64,000 nucleotides of DNA from Ferrimonas aestuarii (GTDB taxonomy: Bacteria > Pseudomonadota > Gammaproteobacteria > Enterobacterales > Shewanellaceae), in assembly GCF_005116665.1 (NCBI RefSeq), contig NZ_SWCJ01000014.1, positions 1-64,000 of the forward strand, given 5' to 3'. The notes under the pieces are model-generated. The model ran no database searches, was not told the origin of the DNA, and saw nothing but the letters and a program-made list of their open reading frames with translations. Within the stretch, counting starts at the first letter, position 1. Every line of letters begins with the position of its first letter. Below are positions 17,301 to 25,100 of this stretch, piece after piece. The translations under genes were made by a program, and so were the position numbers.

Positions 17301-19451
17301 ACTGAGTCGATCCATCAGAGCCTTGATGCCGATAAAGCCCGAGTCCGTGGCTTCCCAGCTTTTCAGGTTGCCTAGGGTATTGAGGCCGATGGCACCAGTG
17401 TAACTTTGGCCAGCGGGCAATGGGGCTTTGCCTGGATCTGGGGTGTATGGCAGATCCTTGGCGAAGACGCCGCTGCTTGGTTCGACGTACTGGGTCAGGT
17501 TCGACTGAGCGTCTTGCAAGACTTTTGCCTGTGCCAACAGACCTGACTTGGTATTGGATAGGGCGGTCATCGAAGTATGAGCCATGGCCATCACCGTAGC
17601 GGCATCTTTGACTAAACCTTGGGCGCTGAGGATGTTCTGGCCAGCATCGCTGCCTCCAACCTTGGCTTGCCTAAGCAGCCTTTGTGCGGTTTGTAAGCTA
17701 GAGACTGCCGTAGGAAAGGCCTCTCCAACGGCTTGATCTAGGCCAAATCCCAATTCTAGTAGCGGATTGACCACTGCGGTTCCAGCGCCGTTGGGGCTGG
17801 CATTGAAGGTGTAGGTGGCGAGCTTTTTTCCGCCGTCACTGGGGAAACTGTCGGGAACCTCAATCTGAAAACTGTCGCATTCAGGTGAGAATGGGCTGCT
17901 TTCTTGACCGGCTTCGGAGTAGTTGCCCGCTTGCAGGAAGCGCGGAAACAGTTGAAACAGACCATCGACCATAAAGGCCCCAGTGTTGTCATTGCTTAGG
18001 GCGTTGGGGTTGTTTAGCACGTGGTCATTGATCGCGGTAACGTGATGGACCCAGTCGAAGAAGATCTGTTTTCGACGGCCATTGATGTCATCACGGACGG
18101 CATCAAGACTGTGTTGTTTGTCGTTGAGCTGCGCCAATACCTTGGACAGATAGTCGGGCAAAGGCACCTCGTTGTCGGCGGATGATCCCGAGGTGGGATT
18201 GGCATCGTGTTTCTGTTTAACGCCCCATTGATAGCCCCCGGGGACGTCAGCAAAGGCGGTACCGTGTAGGAAGGATTCCAACTGACCCACACCTTGTTCG
18301 CCCGCAGCCAAGCCATGCAGTTGGTTGTACTGGAGCGCATTAAGTAGCCATTCGATGTTGGAGTCGACGCCTTCGCCGTTATCCAGTGCGGCGTTGCCTG
18401 CTTCCACTGAAGAGAGGTAGGCGGAGAGGGCTTCAGCGGTGTTATTACCGATGGCCACCTGCACCTTGTCAGCCGACGGTGCTGCAGTGGGGTAACTGGG
18501 GTTCCCTGGGCTTTTGATTTTCCACTCGATGTCGGACAGGATGCCGGAGGCAACGGCTTGAATCTTGCCTGCGTTGTCCGGAGTGATGCCGTCAAATGAC
18601 GACAGCGACCAGCCGAGATTTTGCTCGAAGATATCCTGCAGATAGTCGCTGAAGTCGGGCTTATCGTCACCCATGTTGTTGTAAGCATCTAGGGCTTGGT
18701 TGACGATGATGTTGCATTCGTCGGTAGAGAGGTCACTGACCCAGCCCATGACACCGTACGAGACGCTGAAGTCGGTGTTGAGTTCAAGCTCAGTCTCTGG
18801 GTTGTCAAAGCAATCGTCAAGGGTGTCCCAGATCCCCAGCACTTGATTGCAGTTGGGGTAGAATGCGGTAAAGGTCTCACCGTAGCCATAGGTGGCTTGA
18901 AACATTTCACCCAAATAGCCGTTCTGACCACCTGAGGCAGAAAGTGCCTTCAGCAGATCCGTAGGCTCACTCCAACTGCCAGTAGATAGGTCGATGGTCT
19001 TGCCCAAGTAGTTGCCCTGAACACCTTGGAGGGCATTTGGGTTGTCCATCCAGGGAATCGCCGTCGGCGTTTTGACTTTATCCGGGGTTTGGTTGGTGTG
19101 GGAGTCACTCTCCATCACCCACAGACGAATGTGGCTATTGCCAGCTTTGTTCTTGAAAAAGCGGATAATTAGCCAGCGATTAGGCATGACGGGATAGCGC
19201 ACATCACCGGAGGCTTCATCCTGCACACCGCGGGTATAGCTACGGGGCAGAGTCCAGTGCAGATGGATCCCTGGCTCGCTGTTGAGGCTGGTTTGCGCGG
19301 TTGCAAAACGGTTGGAGGCGATAAGCCCGCCTAGCGAGGAGGCGGGTTGTTGACCAAGTTGCGCAAAATCATAGAGTGCGGTCTTGGCGGTTTGATTGCT
19401 TGAAGGAGCGACCCTCAAGGCCTCGACATGAATAGGCACGATTACGTTCAT
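14355..19451 (-). CDS. Giant protein of unknown function (1698 aa)
   Basis: Starts MNVIVPIHVEALRV with no signal peptide. Near residues 60-100 it carries GIHLHWTLPRSYTRG and MPNRWLIIRFF. I remember these phrases from uncharacterised giant proteins in scattered actinobacterial, cyanobacterial and proteobacterial clusters, but I cannot name a domain. The middle (about 570-870) is helical and Ala/Gln/Leu-rich, probably coiled coil. The C-terminal third is beta-rich. No catalytic motif is evident. Its start codon overlaps the upstream stop by one base, so it is translationally coupled to the 334-residue gene. Confidence 0.65.
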   Translation of the reverse strand: MNVIVPIHVEALRVAPSSNQTAKTALYDFAQLGQQPASSLGGLIASNRFATAQTSLNSEPGIHLHWTLPRSYTRGVQDEASGDVRYPVMPNRWLIIRFFKNKAGNSHIRLWVMESDSHTNQTPDKVKTPTAIPWMDNPNALQGVQGNYLGKTIDLSTGSWSEPTDLLKALSASGGQNGYLGEMFQATYGYGETFTAFYPNCNQVLGIWDTLDDCFDNPETELELNTDFSVSYGVMGWVSDLSTDECNIIVNQALDAYNNMGDDKPDFSDYLQDIFEQNLGWSLSSFDGITPDNAGKIQAVASGILSDIEWKIKSPGNPSYPTAAPSADKVQVAIGNNTAEALSAYLSSVEAGNAALDNGEGVDSNIEWLLNALQYNQLHGLAAGEQGVGQLESFLHGTAFADVPGGYQWGVKQKHDANPTSGSSADNEVPLPDYLSKVLAQLNDKQHSLDAVRDDINGRRKQIFFDWVHHVTAINDHVLNNPNALSNDNTGAFMVDGLFQLFPRFLQAGNYSEAGQESSPFSPECDSFQIEVPDSFPSDGGKKLATYTFNASPNGAGTAVVNPLLELGFGLDQAVGEAFPTAVSSLQTAQRLLRQAKVGGSDAGQNILSAQGLVKDAATVMAMAHTSMTALSNTKSGLLAQAKVLQDAQSNLTQYVEPSSGVFAKDLPYTPDPGKAPLPAGQSYTGAIGLNTLGNLKSWEATDSGFIGIKALMDRLSGQGGNAASPVNTSAAALYLGYAYFYANSNLVFKTSSAYYLQLCEYEINQAIAAASTGSAALGSALTTLGSSTLKTFSSQLATISEQILPAVLNDLTQTQPDLDAALNDIDDLLASADAQAPSITALQQMARDPDWQSLRNSIGEALETVAGRLADAQQVTLWNGFLGSKVSSLFELTATPADYYKEPTEPVILLAQSKVGDGDDNDNPLSDLVRNGKAAVIPCRLNAEIVTPSQPVTYPAPLSQLSTNLNTKIPGLSQTLQSLAQELYLLTPELSSTVTEADLEQAAADNQQLHYNALHNVTLSSAPQGLKGKLPYYTAYNWRQNRDPFLPLFIWWNADYRFSDQFDTATQSYPSDFLDQFELGQYEVELQPSSSAINNFKPGTSTNNSFPVHGLISLSSAATTSLCDQISTYCSHYLNYDPQQGAPVSGTENYDEKLKFYQAYSDYKTRNILSQGLSGFNPGIVTREQELQIPINIPQNWTSQDPKTGFGLALQNLWPTSLLHGQSLDWPIEWNDEGPNPDAFAGGNTKAYFNPLRAGFLKLTDIVLVDAFGRSVTLPKPNPTAVAETMTSAQTPPDQQGHNTYLAPRLAQPSRVNFNWRAAESTSGISSYLEDGDHPAASPICGWLWPNHLDDSLMLYDAAGRPMGSLGTRETKLHWFPVPGETTEKGANNRDQMQAYFAAKQANSVFVDFVCDYLYADSTSVIDTRFQQFLEVTRKAQQFIVTPEMQQSASLGVLMGEPLVITQASISITQKGAPFVGLNDRTYPKWDQSGPQFAINANEYIPYNFGNFNEGNLSNLDIRCRIGMAEIQTPNGANIPYFNDGVAGYFLGEDWGTLYTPVAMNNSNGITSVAAAGTSPLNLKPNGSEAMLTLVMNPRAAVHATTGVLPMKPLSIPPELFADVLQKLQITFLTAPLLRAQTPPAIPLPAEAGYDWSWVEIGAPDLPLQPAQGVTNAVFPQKPQMLVDGWLKLNNAKQTQG

Positions 19452-20455
19452 TATTTTTCGCTCTCTTGGCTGTCGTTGCTATTGATAAAGCTGACCAGAC
19501 CGACCCCGTGAACCATCTCTAGGGCGAAGTCCGACGCTAGTAGGTGATTCTTGTAGTTGTCGTCTCTCGGATGGGCTTGGTAATAACCGGGGGCGGCAAT
19601 ATCTGGATTGCTTTGAACCCCTGCGGTATGCAGCGCTGCCCCCAAACCCTGAGACAGGGCCATCATGTCCAGAACCCGGGCGTCTTGGTCGGCAAACACC
19701 GTATCTATCTCCACGTCCTGATGGCTGTCGGCATCGTACTGGGTATCTGGGTCATCCCAGTTGATTGTTGGTACCCGCAGCGTCTTCGATACCTTATTAC
19801 CTTGGCTGGTTGTGAATACCTGCTCGAAACCAAAATGAATCGCCTCCGGAGGCTGGTGCAATACCAACTCATACAGGTCTCCTTCGAAGATTCCCAGCAT
19901 CACCTTATCTGACAGCCGTACCAGCCTGAGGATGGTCAGTGATGCCACATCGCTGCTGGCAATGGTGCCGTTCTCGTAGTCGTAAGGAGACGCGCCTTTT
20001 GGGTAGCCGGCGACGTCGATGGTCTTCCAACCTTTGACCACCTCTGAGTTGAGCAAGAAACCGGTGCGTACGGTATTCAGCGCGTTGGAGCCCGCCTCTA
20101 GGGCGGGCTGTTTTAGCTGGGTACGACGAAAGTTCACCTGGTTCATGGTAGTGGTGTCATTGGCCATCGCGCCGGTCGCCATCTCAGCATGCTGGGTCGG
20201 CGGGGCGGTGTCGTCACCGTTGTAGTGGCGGCCAATGCTGAGAGCGCCATCAGCCAAGGCATTGGTCCAGTTGGGATCTAGATAAAAGAAGCGAATGCTT
20301 TCCGGTGGCAGGAACTCCTCGCTGGGGACCAGATAGTGAAATGGCACGCCGATGAGTAGCTTTAGCCGCGTCATCCAATTGAGTAGATCGTTAGGTATGC
20401 CGTCAGAGGCCAGGGTGCTGGCCAGATCGGTGAACTGGCTCTGGGTCTTTAACAT
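19451..20455 (-). CDS. Unknown protein with FFYLDPNW motif (334 aa)
   Basis: A soluble protein without signal peptide or membrane segment. Residues about 33-85 contain GVPFHYLVPSEEFLPPE and SIRFFYLDPNWTNALADGA. This block, as far as I recall, recurs in unnamed proteins encoded next to homologues of the 1698-residue neighbour. The rest predicts as mixed alpha/beta with a conserved-looking LYELVLHQPPEAIHFGFEQ segment. It lies 12 bp after the 569-residue gene and overlaps the next start. Function unknown. A structural role in a multi-protein assembly is inference. Confidence 0.65.
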   Translation of the reverse strand: MLKTQSQFTDLASTLASDGIPNDLLNWMTRLKLLIGVPFHYLVPSEEFLPPESIRFFYLDPNWTNALADGALSIGRHYNGDDTAPPTQHAEMATGAMANDTTTMNQVNFRRTQLKQPALEAGSNALNTVRTGFLLNSEVVKGWKTIDVAGYPKGASPYDYENGTIASSDVASLTILRLVRLSDKVMLGIFEGDLYELVLHQPPEAIHFGFEQVFTTSQGNKVSKTLRVPTINWDDPDTQYDADSHQDVEIDTVFADQDARVLDMMALSQGLGAALHTAGVQSNPDIAAPGYYQAHPRDDNYKNHLLASDFALEMVHGVGLVSFINSNDSQESEK

Positions 20456-20467
20456 GAGGGCGCTCCT

Positions 20468-22177
20468 TTAGTCGGCCTTAGGGGTGGCGATGAAGTTCAT
20501 CACCCCCTTATAGAGGGCTTTGTTGCGAGTTGGGCTCGCGTTGTTCGAGGCCACCGCGGTTCGAAATGAGCTCATCATCCCCGGCAGACTGTCTTGCAGT
20601 ACTGCGTCCTCAAGCATCATCCGGTAGGTTTGGTTGGTGGATTTTTTCCACCGATATAGCTCTGTGGAGAAGCTTTTATCCTGTAGGGAGATCAACTGCC
20701 CAATCTGCCATGCGGCCGCGTAGGAGGTGTCGTACAAGCCGACATTGGGATCAAACCGCAGCAGTTGATCGGCGGAGTAGATCAGTGGCTGCTGTGCTGA
20801 TGGGGTGGCCGCACTGCCAGAGAGGAACTGTTGTTTATTGGCAACTGGAAATGGCGCGAACGGACCTCGGTACCAGGATACGGTCTGGATCGGTTGAGTG
20901 GTTTTTCCGTTAATATCCGGCACTCGGGTCAACTGGTTCATCGGCGAATACCCAAGCTGTAGCATATCACTGACAATCGCTTGCTGTTCTGTCAGAGGCG
21001 CTTGGTAATTCGGTTGGTGAGGGCTGCGAAACTGCGGAGTCGGTACCTTCTCGCCACTATTGGGGCCATCCGGGTCTCGGCCATTGAGGGCCTTGAGCAT
21101 ATGAACAAAGTTGTAGCTGGTGTCTGGCCAGGACACGAACTGCCATTGATGGAGCACAGGTAGCCGGACAAAGCCACTGGTGGCAACGTTCTTGGCATAG
21201 TAGCCGTCGCTGGGGTGCCCTCGGAGGGCATTTTCCAGATGTTCTAGTGATACTAGTACCGCCATGTTGTTGCCGCCTGCGGGTTGCTCCTGTGGCGCCG
21301 GAGGGGTCTGTGTCGCCTCCATGGTTTCCGGCAACCGATTACCGACTACTAGCGAGAAGCTCTGCTGCATCTCTGACGTGGCACCATCGGCAATGGGCTT
21401 GGCGTCGGTCTCTACGGCGCGCACATGGGCCATCATCTTAAGATCGTCGATGCTGGGGCAGATGCGATTAAATACGCTAGCGGGAATGTCGATGAAATTA
21501 CAGGTGGTCTCAGCGTTGTATCCAACACCCGGGTCGACGGTATCTGCTTGCGGTGCTGGTTGGCCCGGCTCCAAGGTGTAGGAAAAGATGGAGTAACCGT
21601 TTTTCGGTAGCTGGCCTTGAGGCGTGGTGCCGTTGGCACCTTTGGCCTTCCACTTATCTGGAATCAGCTCAAGGGCGCTGCCGTTTTGGGTGATAAGACT
21701 GGTCGGGTTGGCACCTTTAATGTCCGATGGGCTGATAGTGAGCACCGCCAGCCAGGTCGCCTTGTCATCGTCGTATGCGATGTTGTGCTCTTTGCCCCCG
21801 TAGCTGGTGGTGTATTGACGCTCCTCAATGGCCGGTTCATTGCCGGGAAGGTAGGGAGAGCGAATCCAGGGCAACTTGACCTTGTTTAGGACCACATGAG
21901 CCAAGCTGTTAGAGAAGCCTCCAGCGGCGGCCCGCGGTGGATACTCTGATTGCACGGCGTCCGTGGGGATAGCGTACTTGGGGCCGACGACCCCAAAACG
22001 TTTGCTGATGGTTGGTAGCGGCCCCTCAGAGATGGAGCTGCCGTCGGATTTGTTCAGCTCCTGCTTTACCTCAATTTGATAGACCCCAGCCTCAAGGCCG
22101 GGCAGGCTGTGCTGAATGAAGGACGCTTTTTTTGCGAACAGTTGCACGTCGCTGGGTCGGGTTGTGGAATCTGCCAT
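20468..22177 (-). CDS. Unknown large protein (569 aa) of giant-protein operon
   Basis: No signal peptide. The first 130 residues look like a beta-sandwich (GLEAGVYQIEVKQEL, then KRFGVVGPKYAIP and SEYPPRAAAGGFSN), followed by LPWIRSPYLPG. I recall similar F.V.GP...FPP..LPW signatures from proteins of unknown function in gene sets that also hold the FYLDPNW and HLHW proteins. No enzymatic motif was found. It starts 8 bp after the DUF6603-like gene, with AGGGCA as a modest ribosome site. Confidence 0.65.
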   Translation of the reverse strand: MADSTTRPSDVQLFAKKASFIQHSLPGLEAGVYQIEVKQELNKSDGSSISEGPLPTISKRFGVVGPKYAIPTDAVQSEYPPRAAAGGFSNSLAHVVLNKVKLPWIRSPYLPGNEPAIEERQYTTSYGGKEHNIAYDDDKATWLAVLTISPSDIKGANPTSLITQNGSALELIPDKWKAKGANGTTPQGQLPKNGYSIFSYTLEPGQPAPQADTVDPGVGYNAETTCNFIDIPASVFNRICPSIDDLKMMAHVRAVETDAKPIADGATSEMQQSFSLVVGNRLPETMEATQTPPAPQEQPAGGNNMAVLVSLEHLENALRGHPSDGYYAKNVATSGFVRLPVLHQWQFVSWPDTSYNFVHMLKALNGRDPDGPNSGEKVPTPQFRSPHQPNYQAPLTEQQAIVSDMLQLGYSPMNQLTRVPDINGKTTQPIQTVSWYRGPFAPFPVANKQQFLSGSAATPSAQQPLIYSADQLLRFDPNVGLYDTSYAAAWQIGQLISLQDKSFSTELYRWKKSTNQTYRMMLEDAVLQDSLPGMMSSFRTAVASNNASPTRNKALYKGVMNFIATPKAD

Positions 22178-22185
22178 GGTATGCC

Positions 22186-25100
22186 CTATTGTCGTTGTCC
22201 TAGTTGGGTTTCAGTGGTTGAACTCATGTAGACCAGTACCGGGTCGGCGACGTAGTCCTGAGTGCTAAGCTCGCTCGCGTTGTCCAATTGCAGTTCGTCA
22301 AAGCCAAGATCCGTCAACAGATCAACTACGCCACTGCGGGCGGCTTGAGTTGACTTAAACAGGCTACCGTCCTGCATCTCTTGATAGATATGTTTCGGAT
22401 CACTAAAGGAAGTGTCAGTGATCTCCGGCGCTACGGATGGCTCAAGGAACAGGTTGTTGGTATCGAATACCAGATAGTAATAGGGGATGTAGGTGGTGCG
22501 TTTGGGCGACCAGATCATCGGTGAGAAGGCTAATCCAACCAACGAGTTGGCAATGGTGGACTCGGTTGCCGGCGCGTTCTTGGTTGAGACAGGCTGGTTG
22601 CCCCACAGTGACTTGGCCACGTTGCTGGTATTGAGGGTGACGATCACATCCTCCACCGCGTCGCCTTTATTGCCGTTAACGTAGTTGTAGAAGGTGACAT
22701 TATGGGATGACTCGATGTCGGTCAGTCCCATAGGTGGTGTGCCGTAATGGTTTTCGTACCACGGTGTATCGCCTTTAGGGGTTTCGTAGACGTAATACGG
22801 AGCTTGCTGATCCTTATGGTCGGTAGAGCGGATCTGCTCGCCGAGGTCGCCAGGCTTGAGGTAGTTGTAGTCGTCAGCCAAGGTGGCGTGGTTGTAGTTC
22901 AGCGCCGAACACGGTGCGGTGCTCTCGGTGCGGATCTCAAACTGATTGGCGTCAACTAACCAGTCTAGATCATCGATGCGATCCTTATCGCTGAACTGTT
23001 TTAACAGACCGGTGTTGATGTACAGGTTGACCAGCGGTTTCTCTGAAGGCTCAGGCGTCGAGGATGAGGCGGCCTTGGGATCGGCAATGGCCGCCAACAT
23101 TAAGCTCTGTGTCCGCAGAGGTTTCGGCTCCGGCTGTTGCTGACTTACCGGCACGCTTGGCAAGAAGTCTTTGAAGTCATCCCAACCCACCAAGGGGACC
23201 GGCTGGCGTTTGTCGCCGAAACGGATGGTGAACGAGATGATGTCCAGATCCACCTTGGCGCTGCCACCAAACCCAGGACCCCACAAGGACAAAATCACAC
23301 CCACATGGACGGTGATTTTGGTCTTAACAAAGCCCAGGTTTAGGGTAAAACGGGCACCGAGGGTAATGCCGACATCCGCGGAGTAGCTGAACGGCTTCCA
23401 GCCTAAGTAAAAATCGGTACCCGCATAGAACCAGGCCGAAATAGGGCCAAGTTTGGCGGTGACGTTGACGGACATGCCAGCCATCATCGCGTTGGGCACT
23501 AAGGCGAAATAGGACTGGCCTACGATGTTGACGACGCCCAGATTGGCGCGCAGGCCAACGCGGGGCACCATCGGGTAGTGTTTAGGGGGCGTGTAGTGAG
23601 AGCTGTAGCCACCAATGGTCAGGACGAAATCTGAGGCGTGAGGACCACTGAGCCAGGTGTAGAAGGCAAAACCGCCTTGAAGCTGGGCCAAGCCGTCAAA
23701 GATAAATGACGACGGGGTGATGGCACCTTGGACCGCCAGCAGCTCATCGGTGGAGGAGTACGATACCTCGAAGTTGATCTGCACGTAGGCAATGGGCTTT
23801 GGCTCTTTCACTGGCAAGGTCATGACCGCGGCGCCAATTACCGCGAACTGCAGACTGTTGCCGAAGGAGATCGACATAATGGCGGAGACCTCGATCATCT
23901 CAAATGAGGTCACGTCTAAGCCAAGGGCGAACCAATACTGGCCGTTCTCAACTGGGATGTATTCCGACAAGCCCACCAGAGCCGCGGTCATCGCTTGTAG
24001 CTTTTCTTCGTTACTCTTACCTGCCAGGTCGTCTGCCGTGGGTACCGCAGGGGCACTAGGCAGCAACGGGTAGGTAGGCAGTTCAGCAAAGGTAGGCAGC
24101 TTAAAGGCTCGGTTGATACCAAAGCCACCAGACACCCCGGTGACGAAGAAGAACGGAGGTCCGCCGAGTGGTGCGTTCAAGTGCACAAAGGCGAACAGTG
24201 AGGGATCGGAGATTGCTCCGGCGAAACCACCGTAGGCGGAGAGACCGTAGGGGCCGGCCTTTAGGCTGAAGTCGCCGATCATGTTGATGTCATCATCGGA
24301 GAGCGATAGGAAACCGCCGGCAATATCTAAACCCGGTTCCTGCAGTTGCATGGCGGCGCCGTGTAGATGGAAGTCGACATCGTCGAGCGGATTCTGCAGC
24401 TTCCCTCCTGGTGCGGGAAGTGGGAAGGAGATCCCCAAACCATCGAGCTGCAGAGCCAGCCCACCGACGGCAAAGCCACCCTCTAAGTAGAGGCCGAGAA
24501 TGCCCAGTTCTCCGGTCGTGCCCTTTGAAGGTAGTGAAAAGCTGAGGCCAACCTTATCGAGAGAGACCGGTCCGATGGTCTTATTTAGTGACAGCCAGCT
24601 AATGGGCTTGCGCGGAACGTTGGTGTTGTCGCTGAAGCTAGGTGCTTCGCCGGCAGCTGGGGTGCCAGTGGAGGTACCCAGAGGCGTGGCGTTGGGTTGT
24701 TGATTGTCTTCAGGAACGCTCTGATTTCCAAACAGCGACATCAGGCTGAAACCCGGTTGACTGACAAATGCTGCCGGCGCATCCGGTTGCAGCTGGGTAT
24801 CGGTTCCGAGTTCTGCAACGGAGAAAATCAGCTTGTTGTTTTCTTCAGTGAATGGCGCGTCGGTGTAGTAGAAGCCCAGCTTATCGATGGAGAAATCACT
24901 GATTCCTGGGATCTGACCGACTAAGGGCAGTTTAGAGAGATCCAGAATGCCACTGAGCGCCGCACCGAAGACGTAGGCGGGGTCCTCGCCAGACCCTATG
25001 GCGCGGCTGTCTTTGCCATCAAAGTGGGTGTCGTTGGAGTAACTGGTGTAGAAGGTCCAAGGGTCGCCGCTGCCAAAGGAGAGGTCAAACAGCCCGGCGC

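Noticed and set aside
18014..18688. A 224-codon open frame on the minus strand within the 1698-aa gene
   Set aside because: It is a shifted frame of a longer gene, Thr/Ser/Pro-rich as expected from a codon shift, without a ribosome site or family match.
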